From Bifidobacterium jacchi (lineage in GTDB: Bacteria; Actinomycetota; Actinomycetes; Actinomycetales; Bifidobacteriaceae): a DNA stretch of 43,003 nucleotides. Positions 7,915 to 18,600 of this stretch are shown here, one piece after another; the stretch's first letter is position 1, and every line of letters starts with the position of its first letter. Location: contig NZ_RQSP01000022.1 in assembly GCF_009078285.1 (NCBI RefSeq), forward strand, positions 1-43,003, in the 5' to 3' direction. The position numbers and the translations under genes are program-made. The notes below the pieces were generated by a model. The model saw only the letters and a program-made list of their open reading frames with translations, was not told the DNA's origin and did not search any database.

Positions 7915-10900
7915 TCATAGTCCTCCTTCGCGCAGTGCGTTGAGCGCGAGAGCCGCGAAACCGGGATACCGGACACGTTCCTGACGCGCGGCGCGGATCA
8001 TGTCGGGCAGCGACGTCGGTTGCGTTGATGATGTCGGTTCCGTCGGCTCGGTCGGTTCGGTCGGTTCCGTCGGCTTGTCCGGTTCGACCGGCGTGGTGAC
8101 CGGCGCGCGCTTGCGCTCGACGTCATGCTTGTCGCTGACGGTGTCCAGCGCACTGTCCGTGCCCTTCACCAGAACCGTCCACTGGTACGTGTCGGCATCG
8201 GGAATGCCCTTGGCATCGATCGTATGTTCCTTCGATGCGCCGAATTCATAGGACTTGCCGTCTACGGTGATGACGTAGCGCAGTTCGTTCGGCTGCCCCC
8301 AGCTTTCGTAGACGGGCGGCGTGACATGGATGAGATCATGCTCCTTCTCATCCCAGCTCAGCGAGCCCGTGTCGCTGATCTGAGCCGCGCGCTTGTACGT
8401 GTGGCTGCCGGTTCCGGTGACGCCTTGGCCGTCGCGCCCGTTGAGCTTCGCGGTCACCTTCGGCTCGGTGCAGGTGGTCCACGGCTTGAGGGTGAACGAT
8501 GCGCTCGTCGCATTGGTGGTCGTCGTGCCGCCGCCGTTCACGCTGACGGTGAAGGAGTCCCAGTGCCCTGAATCGCCGGGCGCCCACGTCACCACGCATT
8601 GATCGGATGAGCTGTCGCCGGCCTTGATGGCCACATCCTTCGGCTTGCTGATGTCGCCCTTCAGCTCGATCTCCTTCGTATCCGAGGAGGAGCGGGCACT
8701 CGCCTGCAGAGGTTTAAGCGTCGCGGTGATCCGCTTCTTGCTGAACAGATCCTGCTGTGGAATGTCCTTGGTATCTGTCGGATCATCGCAGGGGAGGACT
8801 CCTGTGGCGTATCCGGAAATGTCGATCGACGCGCATCCCGCGTTGCGCAGCTGTCCGAGCGCAACGCTGATGCGCATCCTGTCGCCGTCCTGCGTGAGCG
8901 TCAGCGTCGGCTTGTCCGGGTCTCCGTAGACGACCGCCCCGTCGCTCGGCTTGCTCGGCTGGCCGTCGCCGGTGACGTTATGCGCCTTGACGGTGGCCGA
9001 GAACGTCTCGCCGTCCACGATCGCCTCATTGGGCACCGTGAACTGCGAGCGGGTCGCCCCGTCGGTGGTCTGCGTCGCGGTCCACCCCTTGCTGCCGGTG
9101 AGCGTCACCGTGTAGCCGTCCGGAGCCGTGCCCTCGTAGTTCGGCCGATCCCAGCTGACGGTGGCGACGTTGTGTCCGCCCTCCACCCGCACGTTGCCGG
9201 GCGCCGACGGCACCTTGTCCGGCTTGCCGGTCACGGGGGCGGAGGGCTCGGACCAGCCGACCTCGTTGCGCGCCCTGACGGTGAACGAATACGTTTTGCC
9301 GTTGGTCAGGGAATCGATATGACAGGTGGTGACCGCTCCGCAGGATTTCTTCCCCTCGTCCCAGGAGACCTCGTAGTCGGTGATCGGGCTGCCGTTGGCG
9401 GCACCGGGCGTCCAGCTCAGATCGACCGCGCCGTCCGCGGGCTTGCCGGAGATAGGCGACAGCAGCGGTGCCGCGGGCCGATCGATCACGGAGACCGTGA
9501 TCGAAGCCGTCACCTGACGCGCCTGCGTCTTCGTTCCGTCCTGGATGGTGGCGAGCACCGTGTTCGTCGACGCGCCGATGTCGGACGCGGCCCTGATGGT
9601 CACGTTGCCGTTTGCCGGGCATTCCACGGAGAGTTTGGCGGCGTCGTCGGACGTGCAGCCGATCACGCTCAGCGGCGTTTCCGGGAACGGATTGTAGGCC
9701 CCCTCCAGCAGATCCACGCTTGTCGTCGAACCAGCCTTGAGCTTGGCCTCCTTCGCACTGACACGCGCCAGCGGTCTGGTGGATTGGACGACCTGAACGG
9801 TCACGCCGGCGTTCACCGTGCCCTTGGCATACGAGATGGCGATCGGCACGCTCACCGTGGTTCCGGGGTTCGCGTCCTTCGGCGCGCTGACGGTGAGCAG
9901 TCCGGCCGCGCTGACCTTCGCCTCGATCGGTCCGGACACGGGGGACGCCGCATAGGTGTATGCCTTCTCGTCCTCGTAAAGTCCTTCGGGCGCATGGGTG
10001 AGCGCGGTCAGATCGATGGTCTTCGCCTCTTCACCGGCCACGACGTCGATCGTCGAGGAGGAGAACGTGGGCGGGGGCACGTCACGGCCGATCACCGTGA
10101 TCGGCAGGGTCAGCACCGCGGAATTGACGATCTTCGCCTTGTCGGTGTCCTTGGCGTCCACTGCGGTGAACGTGATGGACGCGGGTCCCGCATAATCCTT
10201 GGGAGCGGTGAATTTGAGCGTCTGATCATCGACATACAGGTCGCCGTCCGCCGCCTTGGTGGCGCTCACCGAGTCGGGGGACGCCACATACGGCTCCTTG
10301 CCGACGCCGACGCGCACATAGTCGGCGATGTTGATGGTGATGCTTTCCCTCGCGTTGACGCGCAGCGCCGGCGCCTTCGGGCGCAGCGTCGGCGGGAACA
10401 CGCCGTATGCGGGCACCTGGATGAACGCCGTGGAGGTGATGTGGTACTTCGTGTTCGTCACCGTATAGGGCACGGCGCGGGCCTCCTCGGTCAGATCCAC
10501 CGAGATCACGGTCGAACGCTGCCCGCCCTTGAGTCGCGCATGGGCCTTGGCCGAGGCGTCCACATCGACGCTGAGCTCGTCGATGGGGCCGGACGGATTG
10601 GCGATCCATGGGGAGACGTCCACCTCGACGGTCTTCTTGTCGATGGTCGCCGCCGCCGGCACGCGATAGTCGTATGCGGTGGGCGGCTCGATCGGCGCGT
10701 TCGGATCGACGTGCACGGTCAGCGTCGCCGTGTCGCTCAGCCCTGCCTTGTCGGCCGCGGTGTACACGATGTACCCGGTCGTCGCCGCGTTCGGCGTGGT
10801 GAACGCGATCATGTCGTCGCTCACCTTGGCTCCCTGGATCCCCTGCATATCGAGTTTGGGTTCGATATGCAGATCGGTGTTGTCGCCGGAGATGTCGTTG

Positions 10901-13900
10901 AGCAGCACCGGCACCGTGGCCGCCGTGTTCGGGCGCAGCGTGATCTCGTCGTCCCGTGCGTAGACGCCCGAATCGGATGCCCCTTGGAATACGCCGACTC
11001 GGATCTGCGCCTGGGCGCGTTGTCCGGTCCAATCCTCGACGGCGTAGGAGAACGTGTCGGTGCCGGAGGAATCGGCGTACGCCTCATAGACCATGTAGTT
11101 CGCGCCGACTTCGCTGATGCGTCCCAGCTTCGGTGCCTTGTTGCCCAATCCGAGCAGCTGGTCGTCGTCGCCATCGACGTCGATGCCGGTGAGCGTGATG
11201 GGGATGCGGACCTTCTGCCCTGCCGCCACCTGCGCCTCGACGTCGGCGGGGGTGGGTGCGGCCTTGCCGGAGGCGTTCTTCTCGTGCACGGTGATGGTGA
11301 TCGTGCCGGATGCCGCATTGCCGCGGTCGTCCTTGACCGTGTACGTGATCGGGAACACGCCGGTCTTGTCGGACGCCTGATAGCGCACGGTGTCGCCGGA
11401 CACGAAGGCCAGTCCGCTGAAGGTGGCCTTGTCGGTCTTCAGATCGTTCTGCAGCGTGACGCCGACGCCGTCCGCGTGGGAGACGTGATCGAGGACGTTG
11501 ACCGAGACGATGCCGCCTGCGCGCACCTGCGCGTTGATGTTCGACGCCTTGGGTGCGCTGTCGGAGCCGGTCAGCGCCGGAGGCTGCAGCACGATCACGC
11601 CCTGCGACGAACCGGCGGCGTTGGCAACCGTGTAGGTGATCTCCACCGGGCTGGTGGGCACCTGACGCGCGGTCATATACACCCTGCGATGGCTGACCAG
11701 ACCGGTTTTGACGCCGAGCGACGGGTCGGCCGTGACCGATGTGACGGACAGCACGCCGCCCATGGGATCGACGTCGTTGGCGAGCGGCTCCACGATCGCC
11801 GTGTTGTCGGAGTCGAGCAGCGCCACGTCGTTGGCGGCGACCGGCTTCGCGTTCTGGCCGTCGGCGGGAGCCACCTCCATGCGGGCCAGTCCGGTGGCCG
11901 CGATCGTGCCCTGTGTGATCGTATACGGCACATAGTAGGTGCCCGGAGCGGATGCCTTGAACGTCAGCGTCAGATCGGCGGCGTTCACCGTCACGTTCGT
12001 GCCGGACGGCGTATCCGCCGCGGACAGCTGCGCGGGCTGCGCCGACGTGCCGTGCACATAGGGTTTGAGATCGACCGTCGTCTGCGTGCCCGGCATGGTG
12101 CGTCGCGCCACCGCGTCGATCGTCGCGGCAAGCGTGTTCGCTGGGCGAATGGAGAAATACGCCAGACCGGTGCCGGTCTTTCTGCCGTCCGAAACGGTGA
12201 GCTCCACGGCCACGCGCCCTCCTGTGGCCGAACCGGCGTCGAAGGTCAGCTGTCCGTCGGCGCGCGTGGAGACGACCACCTGATCGCTGTTGCGCACCGT
12301 TGCGCCGACGAGCGTCAGCGGGTCTCCGTCCGGGTCCGAGAAGCTGCCGAGCGCGTTCGTCGTGTAGGTGGCACCCTGTTCGACATCGTATTCGGGAGGC
12401 GTGTCGGTCTGCTTGGGGGCGCCGTTGCCGGTGGCGGAGACGATGGTCAGCGTGACCGTGGCCGAGGACGTCTGGCCGCGTCCGTCGCTGATGTCGTAGC
12501 TGAACGTCACCGTGCCGGCCGTGGCCTTGGATGCGTCGAGCTGCAGGAACCGGCCGTCATAGATCGGCGAGACGGCGATGCTTGCTCCGTCCGGCGCGCC
12601 GACCTTGGTGATGGTCAGGACCGAGCAGTCGGTCTGCTGGTCGTTGCGCAGCACGTCGAGGATCTGATGCCCGCCGGCGCGTGCCTGAAGCTGATCGTCC
12701 TGCGCCTTGATCTGGCCGGACTGGGCGGAGCAGGTCCGGCTGAACCGACGCTGGTTGTTGGCGGACTGGTCGTTGCTGTTCTTCGTCGAGGTCTGCTCCG
12801 TCTGGATCTTGTTCCATTGGATTTTGATCAGATCGGTGTTGACGTCGGGATTCCAGACGTTGCCGTTGGCGCGGTCGTTGAGAATGACCAGACGATGGTT
12901 GGTGCGGAACACCAGATCGGATGTCGTGCCGACCTGGGGGAGTGATTCGAAGGCCTTCTCGCTGCTGTTGCGATCGCATGCCCTGATGTAGTTTCTGGCG
13001 CTCTGCGCCCATGCCGCGTGCACGCAGCCGTTGGCGGACACGGGCTTCGCCGCCTCGCCGTCGCCGCCCGAGGCGAGTCGGCGCGCCTGACCGGAGGCGT
13101 TGAGATCCGCCAGATACAGCGTTCCGGCGCCGGCGGCGGCGACCCATCCGCTTTGGCGTCCGTCGGTGTCGGGCGATTGCAGGACCAGCCGTTCGCCGGA
13201 GCCGGTCGATGCGGTGCCGCCGCTCCATGTGATCACGCCGTTGGCGACGATGACCGGCACGCCGGCGATGACGGTGAAGTCGTCTGCCGGGGCGGGACGT
13301 CCGTCGCTGAGCGTCAGGAGCGTGCGCGGCGAGGACGACTGCGGGTCGTCGATCACCAGCACCGAACCGTCTGAGGGGCGGTATCCGTAGACCTTGCCGT
13401 CGTGGGTGAGAGCGATCCTGCCTCCCGCGCCCAGCGTCATCCGAGGCTCTGACGATGTGGGCGAGACGGCGTCGAGCTTCGAGGCCAGTCCCGTCCACAC
13501 CTTGCCGCTTTTCGAGTCGAGGAACGCGATCGTGTCGCCGCCCACCTGTGCGTCCATTGCGGAGGTGATCTGCGTTCTGCCGGCGATGGACAGCGTGGAC
13601 GCGGAGAAGCCGGTGGCCTTGGTTCCCTCGGCGAGCACCATGTCGGCATCGTGCTGGGCGACGTCGAAGCGCGCCGCCGACGAGGAGACGGCGCCATCGG
13701 GCTCGGCAAGCCGGACGTTGAGCCGTGCCGCCTTGCGGTTGTTGAGCGAGGTCACCCATACGGTGCCGTCGTCGAGATGGACGTGGGGATTGGTGACCGA
13801 ACTGATGATCACGGCACCGGCGATGATGCCGAGCAGCATGAGCAGGGTGACCACGGGCGTCACCCATGTGCGTCCGCTGGCGGGCAGAAGGCGTCGAAGC

Positions 13901-13947
13901 GCGAATCGAGATGGTCCGGAGCGTCTGTTCGTCTGTCGAATGCCCAT
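7915..13947 (-). CDS. fn3: Giant Fn3/Ig-like domain surface protein
   Basis: A 2010-residue single-pass protein. A basic N-terminus is followed by one membrane helix near residues 28-50 (VTPVVTLLMLLGIIAGAVII), so the bulk lies outside the cell. Residues about 52-400 resemble a beta-propeller or PQQ-like region. From about 410 to 1480 come many Ig/cadherin-like beta-sandwich repeats; SDPDGDPLTL and DISDGRGQTSSATVTLT are typical. Two clear Fn3 domains lie near 1490-1645 (DLSWTPGAANGSPITDYEVSW; VSWDRPNYEGTAPDGYTVTL). A C-terminal EPTEPTEPTEPT linker, encoded by 9-bp repeats, leads to an amphipathic tail. AAGGAGAGGG precedes the ATG. It is the F of the PFNA cluster. Cell-surface adhesion or ligand binding is inferred, not shown. 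Confidence 0.9.
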   Translation of the reverse strand: MGIRQTNRRSGPSRFALRRLLPASGRTWVTPVVTLLMLLGIIAGAVIISSVTNPHVHLDDGTVWVTSLNNRKAARLNVRLAEPDGAVSSSAARFDVAQHDADMVLAEGTKATGFSASTLSIAGRTQITSAMDAQVGGDTIAFLDSKSGKVWTGLASKLDAVSPTSSEPRMTLGAGGRIALTHDGKVYGYRPSDGSVLVIDDPQSSSPRTLLTLSDGRPAPADDFTVIAGVPVIVANGVITWSGGTASTGSGERLVLQSPDTDGRQSGWVAAAGAGTLYLADLNASGQARRLASGGDGEAAKPVSANGCVHAAWAQSARNYIRACDRNSSEKAFESLPQVGTTSDLVFRTNHRLVILNDRANGNVWNPDVNTDLIKIQWNKIQTEQTSTKNSNDQSANNQRRFSRTCSAQSGQIKAQDDQLQARAGGHQILDVLRNDQQTDCSVLTITKVGAPDGASIAVSPIYDGRFLQLDASKATAGTVTFSYDISDGRGQTSSATVTLTIVSATGNGAPKQTDTPPEYDVEQGATYTTNALGSFSDPDGDPLTLVGATVRNSDQVVVSTRADGQLTFDAGSATGGRVAVELTVSDGRKTGTGLAYFSIRPANTLAATIDAVARRTMPGTQTTVDLKPYVHGTSAQPAQLSAADTPSGTNVTVNAADLTLTFKASAPGTYYVPYTITQGTIAATGLARMEVAPADGQNAKPVAANDVALLDSDNTAIVEPLANDVDPMGGVLSVTSVTADPSLGVKTGLVSHRRVYMTARQVPTSPVEITYTVANAAGSSQGVIVLQPPALTGSDSAPKASNINAQVRAGGIVSVNVLDHVSHADGVGVTLQNDLKTDKATFSGLAFVSGDTVRYQASDKTGVFPITYTVKDDRGNAASGTITITVHEKNASGKAAPTPADVEAQVAAGQKVRIPITLTGIDVDGDDDQLLGLGNKAPKLGRISEVGANYMVYEAYADSSGTDTFSYAVEDWTGQRAQAQIRVGVFQGASDSGVYARDDEITLRPNTAATVPVLLNDISGDNTDLHIEPKLDMQGIQGAKVSDDMIAFTTPNAATTGYIVYTAADKAGLSDTATLTVHVDPNAPIEPPTAYDYRVPAAATIDKKTVEVDVSPWIANPSGPIDELSVDVDASAKAHARLKGGQRSTVISVDLTEEARAVPYTVTNTKYHITSTAFIQVPAYGVFPPTLRPKAPALRVNARESITINIADYVRVGVGKEPYVASPDSVSATKAADGDLYVDDQTLKFTAPKDYAGPASITFTAVDAKDTDKAKIVNSAVLTLPITVIGRDVPPPTFSSSTIDVVAGEEAKTIDLTALTHAPEGLYEDEKAYTYAASPVSGPIEAKVSAAGLLTVSAPKDANPGTTVSVPIAISYAKGTVNAGVTVQVVQSTRPLARVSAKEAKLKAGSTTSVDLLEGAYNPFPETPLSVIGCTSDDAAKLSVECPANGNVTIRAASDIGASTNTVLATIQDGTKTQARQVTASITVSVIDRPAAPLLSPISGKPADGAVDLSWTPGAANGSPITDYEVSWDEGKKSCGAVTTCHIDSLTNGKTYSFTVRARNEVGWSEPSAPVTGKPDKVPSAPGNVRVEGGHNVATVSWDRPNYEGTAPDGYTVTLTGSKGWTATQTTDGATRSQFTVPNEAIVDGETFSATVKAHNVTGDGQPSKPSDGAVVYGDPDKPTLTLTQDGDRMRISVALGQLRNAGCASIDISGYATGVLPCDDPTDTKDIPQQDLFSKKRITATLKPLQASARSSSDTKEIELKGDISKPKDVAIKAGDSSSDQCVVTWAPGDSGHWDSFTVSVNGGGTTTTNATSASFTLKPWTTCTEPKVTAKLNGRDGQGVTGTGSHTYKRAAQISDTGSLSWDEKEHDLIHVTPPVYESWGQPNELRYVITVDGKSYEFGASKEHTIDAKGIPDADTYQWTVLVKGTDSALDTVSDKHDVERKRAPVTTPVEPDKPTEPTEPTEPTEPTSSTQPTSLPDMIRAARQERVRYPGFAALALNALREGGL

Positions 13948-13977
13948 ATCCCTCTCCTTAGCAGCTCAATGCCATTA

Positions 13978-15423
13978 TCAGCCCTGAGGGCGTACCGCGC
14001 ATGCGATCGTCGGTTCGGTGGACATGTGCCGATCAGACCGCACGATGCTGATGCGGATGCAGGTCTGCGCCGCCGTGACGTCAGTGATCGTCACCGTGGG
14101 CTTGTCCACGATGCCGGTGTCCGTGCTGGAATCGACCGCGGCCCCCTCCACCAGCTGCCAGGCGTAGGTGTCGCCCTGCCGGGGATCCGGGTTGGTCCAG
14201 GTGAAGGTGACGGCGTCGCCCTGATACGAGCCAGTCGCGTTCGTGGGCGATGGCACGTTCTGTCCGGCGACCGCATCGGCGTTGGCATCGGCATCCGCAT
14301 CGCTGCCGTCGCCGCCTTTGTCTGCGCCCGGATCGTCCTCGGTCAGCGGCGAGGTGCGGCTCGACTGGTCCTCGGATGGGGATGCATCCAGCCGAGGCGC
14401 GACGACGGTGACGAAGATGATGGCGATCGCCGCGATGACGGCCGCGATGCCGGCGGCTATCGCTGCGGGCCTGACCCAGTTGCGCCGCGCCGAGGCGAGC
14501 GAGGGGGCGGCAGGATTGGCAGCGTCTGGTCCGCGGCGTTCGATGAGCCGATCGGGATACTCGGGCACGCCTTCGGCTGTGACCGGCGTGACTCGCCCAT
14601 AGCAGCGATACTGCGCCCGCTGCATGGCCCGCGCAAATTCAAGGGCCGACCCGTAGCGTGCGTCCGGGTCCTTGCTCATCGCGCGGCGCAGCACGCGCTC
14701 GACGTCCGCTGGCACGTCGGGCCGACGAAGATGCGGAAGCTCCCGGTTGACGATGATCTGGGCCAGCTCGTCCTGCGTGTGCACGGCATACCCGTATTCG
14801 AACGGCGAACGCCCGGTGAGAATGCCGAACAACGTTGCCGCAAGCGAATAGATGTCGGAGGCCTCGTTGCCGCCGCTGCGGCCGGTGAGCACCTCCGGTG
14901 CGGCCCACGGGTAGGAGAATCCGGTGCGCACATTCGCCTGATACACGTTCGTCGAGATGCCGAAGTCCGCCAGCACCGGCAGCCCCTGCGCGGTGATGAG
15001 GATGTTCGCCGGCTTGATGTCCCTGTGCACGATGCCGCGTCTGTGGGCGCAATACAGCGCGCCTGCGAGCTTGATGCCCAGATCGAGCATGCCCGGCGCG
15101 TCGAGCGGATGGGTGCGCATGATCTCCTTGTAGGAGCCGCCCGGCGCGAATTCGAGCACGATATAGCCAAGTCCCTCGCTGGTGACGCCGGCGTCGTAGA
15201 TCGAAAGGATGTAGGGATGCGTGCTCAGCGCGGCCATGAAGTTCGCCTCGTTGCGGAAACGCGCCGCCGCACGCGGGTCCAGCGACGAGCTGGAGACCTT
15301 CACCGCCACGTCCCGCGCGGGAACGCGTTGGTGATACTCATAGACGGACGCGGTGGAGCCGGAGCCCAGCGCGCGCACGAAATCATACCCGGGCAGCTGC
15401 GGCGGCATGGGATGCGAGACCAT
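13978..15423 (-). CDS. pkb2: Receptor-type Ser/Thr protein kinase
   Basis: A 481-residue Hanks-type kinase that phosphorylates Ser/Thr. The core is complete: glycine loop GSGSTASVY (20-28), Lys42 in AVKV, Glu59, HRDIKPAN (133-140, catalytic Asp135), DFG (153-155) and APE (175-177). A membrane helix follows near 315-340 (AAIAAGIAAVIAAIAIIFV), then an Asp-rich linker and a small extracellular Fn3-like domain (VTFTWTNPDPRQGDTYAW) instead of the PASTA repeats found in PknB. This suggests a sensor of another ligand. It heads the operon: the fn3 stop-to-start gap is 30 bases. AGGGAGGG precedes the ATG. A 23-codon frame with a stronger AGGAGG site begins at 15454 and overlaps this start. Confidence 0.94.
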   Translation of the reverse strand: MVSHPMPPQLPGYDFVRALGSGSTASVYEYHQRVPARDVAVKVSSSSLDPRAAARFRNEANFMAALSTHPYILSIYDAGVTSEGLGYIVLEFAPGGSYKEIMRTHPLDAPGMLDLGIKLAGALYCAHRRGIVHRDIKPANILITAQGLPVLADFGISTNVYQANVRTGFSYPWAAPEVLTGRSGGNEASDIYSLAATLFGILTGRSPFEYGYAVHTQDELAQIIVNRELPHLRRPDVPADVERVLRRAMSKDPDARYGSALEFARAMQRAQYRCYGRVTPVTAEGVPEYPDRLIERRGPDAANPAAPSLASARRNWVRPAAIAAGIAAVIAAIAIIFVTVVAPRLDASPSEDQSSRTSPLTEDDPGADKGGDGSDADADANADAVAGQNVPSPTNATGSYQGDAVTFTWTNPDPRQGDTYAWQLVEGAAVDSSTDTGIVDKPTVTITDVTAAQTCIRISIVRSDRHMSTEPTIACAVRPQG

Positions 15424-15454
15424 GTCCCTGCCCTCCCTTCCTCGCGTCGGACAT
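15383..15454 (-). CDS. Possible 23-residue leader peptide overlapping the kinase start
   Basis: An ATG at 15452-15454 sits four bases after AGGAGG, a better ribosome site than the kinase has. It opens a 24-codon frame (MSDARKGGQGHGLASHAAAA...) that ends inside the kinase gene in a different frame. It could tune kinase translation by ribosome delivery, or be chance in a purine-rich 5' region. No similarity to a known peptide is recognised. Confidence 0.25.
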   Translation of the reverse strand: MSDARKGGQGHGLASHAAAAARV

Positions 15455-15647
15455 CGTTCCTCCTATTCCTATGTTGGAGCAAGGACAGTGTTCGGATGGC
15501 GTGCCGCGCGTCGTCTGCCGCCGATAGGATTGCCCCCACGACGTGTGTGGCCATATTGTCCGGTTGATGATGGTGAGACCCGCGAAAGCGGCAATGGAAA
15601 TCAATGAGCATCGAGTCATCAGGACCGATCAAGGAATGAGGTGGCAT

Positions 15648-18600
15648 ATGCATAACCGTGACGAACGAACGGATGACGGCCGCAGGGCCCGATCCGCGGA
15701 TGCTGCTGGAGCAGTGGATGCGGCCGGCGCATCGAATGCGGCCGGCGTGATGGGGGGTGGCGCCGCTTGGCCGTGCGTCGAGCCGCTCGGCTCCGACGGG
15801 CGGCCTGCGGACAATCGCCGAATCGGCGTGGATGAACTGGCATCGGGGCTACTTTCGGGCGGCGATGCCAATGTCATGCTGATCGGAGGTCCATCGCGGT
15901 CGGGCAAGACGCTGCTGTGCCGTCGCCTGCTGGTCGCTGGGCTTCGCGCGGCGGGCGACGGTGCAGGCGTGATGTGCGTCGCCGGACGTCAGGAGGCCGA
16001 CCGGATCGGCGACGAGGTGATTCGCGAGCTGGGGGCCACCTCACAGGCCAGACCGGTGACCACGCTGTCCGCGGTGGCGTTTCGTCTGATCAACGCGATG
16101 CGCTCGCGCGGCGGCATGCCGTTGCCGAAGCTGCTCAACGGAGCCGAGCAGGATGCGCTGCTGCGTCAGGTCGCCGACTCGCATGTGCGCCACGTCCAGA
16201 CCGGCGAACCCTGCGACGTGTGCGCGCTGCTGCGCTCGTACTTCGCATCCGACGATTGGGCGAACGTGATGTCGCGCGAACGCGACGACGATCTGCCCCG
16301 CGGCATCGACGACTCGTTCGTCATGCAGCTGCGCGACATGATCTCGCGCATGAACGAGCTTGGCATCGACGCCTCCCGCGAGCCGCGCATCCTCACGGCA
16401 CTGGGTGCGGCCGCGCCGTCCGGTCCGCGCAACGCGCCGCTGTGGACCGCGCGCGTCGAACGACTGAGGATCCAATGGATGCTGGCGTTCGCGCTGCGAC
16501 GCCAATATGCGGACATGATCGAACGTGCATACCCCGGCCAATTCCGCCTCGACTCGTCGCGGCTGCTTGTCGAAGGCGCACAGATCGCGCGCGATTGCCC
16601 CGACGAGCTGCTTCCCCGGTTCATTGTGGTGGACGGATATCAGGATCTGACGCTGGCCGGCCTCGCCTTCCTTGAGACGCTGCACGACCGAGGCGTCGGA
16701 CTTGCGCTCGTCGGCAACCCGGACGAAGCCGTGCAGACCTTCCGCGGCTCGTTCCCCGAGTACCTGTTCGAGCAGGCCCGCACCCGCCTGTCCGCCAGGG
16801 AACTGCGCATCGTGAGTCCCGCCGACATCATTGCGGAAGACCACAGCAGTCGCGCAGACCGCCCGCGCCACGAGCGCACGTTGCGAGCGCTGCGAGACGG
16901 AGGCGGCACCTACGCCGATCTGCTGGCGTCGCGCATCTCGTTGTCGATTCATTCGACACGGCACGAGGATCGCCCCATCGCGCTGCGTGCCGGCAAGGAG
17001 CCTGCGCTTGAGGGGGCCGCGCCGATCCGCACGCTTGCCGCCGACGACCGCAGGGCGGCCGATCGCGGCGTGGAAACCGGTCTGTACCGCAGCCCCGCCG
17101 AGGAGATCGACGACGTCGTATGGCGCATCAAACGCGAGCATCTGCTCAATGGCCGCCCGTGGAGCGACATGGCGCTCATCGCCCATGACAACACGACCGT
17201 TCGCGCGTTCGGCGAGCGCCTGCGCCACGACGGCGTGCCGGTTCGCTATTCGTCGGTCACACGCCCGCTGCGTGACGAGCCGTTCGTTCAAGGGCTTTTC
17301 GCGCTGCTGGAGCTCGCCCGTCTGCGTGATCAGGCGCGGCGGGGCAATGGCGATGGCGGCGGCCCGATCGATTCGGGTGCGAGCCTGACCGCATTGGCGG
17401 CGACGGTGCGCTCGCGGGTGAGGATGCTCATGGACTGTCCGCTGATCGCCGTTGGCGCGGATCGCACGCACGAGGGGCGTCCGGCACGTCTGGACGTCAT
17501 CGAATCGGCCATGAACTCGATCGGATCGCTCGCTGGAATCGTCGGCGCAGACAACGCGGATGCCGCGTCGCCGGCTGCGGCGCAGAGCGATGCGGCAGAC
17601 AACGCCGCTGCCGGGGTCGGGACCGGGATTGGATCCGATGCCGGCACTAGGCTGATGGGGCTCATCCATGAGTGGGATGCGATGCTGGGCAGGGCGCGTC
17701 AGGCGCGCGGCCAAGCGGACGTGATCGTGGACGATTCGCTGGTCGCCGGGCAGTCGGCGGATTCGGCAACGTCGCCGCAAGCCGCATTGCCGCAAGCCAC
17801 GTCGCCGCAAGCCGCACCGAACGCGGCACCGTTGTCGGCACAACCGACGGTGGCATCGGCGGCCGTCGACGAGCCGTCGTTCGGGCGGGATGCGCTCTAT
17901 CTGCTGATCATGTTCGGCGATTGCGATGAGGTGCTCGCCTCGATTCAGGCGGTGTGCGGCTCCGATCGCAATGCGGACGCGTTCGCTCACCTGTGGAATC
18001 TGGTCGATCGCGTGCGCGGCGGGTTCGCCGGTCTGCCGTCGGACGAGCCGCAGTACGCGCTGTGGCTCGCCTGGCAGACCTGCGATGTCGCGAATCGCTG
18101 GCAGCGCGTGGCATTGGGCAATGACGACGCCGCCCGTGCCGCCAATGATCGGTTGGATGCGGCGATGCGGCTGTTCGACTATGCGTCGGGTGCCGCAGCC
18201 GCCCGTGATCTCGACGGGTTCATCGCGCAGGTGCGTTCGATGCGCATCGAGGCGGATTCGCTGGCCAAGGTCGCGCCACTCGACCAGGCGGTGACGCTCA
18301 CCACGCCGGCCGGTGCGGCGGGTCGTCACTGGCCGTTGGTGTGGCTTCCCGCGATCCAGCAGGGCGTATGGCCGAATCTTGCAGAACGCAACGCCATGTT
18401 CGGCGGCGACGATCTTGCCGACGTGGTGCTTGACGGCGTGTTGTCCGATGAGCGCGACCAGGGGGGCGATCCCCATCTGGAGGCGACGCTGGCCGCCGAA
18501 CAACGCGGTCTGCTGGTGGCGATCACGCGCGCCGACGAGCGACTGTCCATCAGCGCGGTGTGCAACGACGACACGACGCCCTCCGATTTCCTCTACGGCT

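Noticed and set aside
8980..12945. 1321-codon open frame antisense to the Fn3/Ig giant
   Set aside because: Its text is Arg/Gly/Asp-rich with no domain, as expected for a high-GC shadow frame opposite a real gene.
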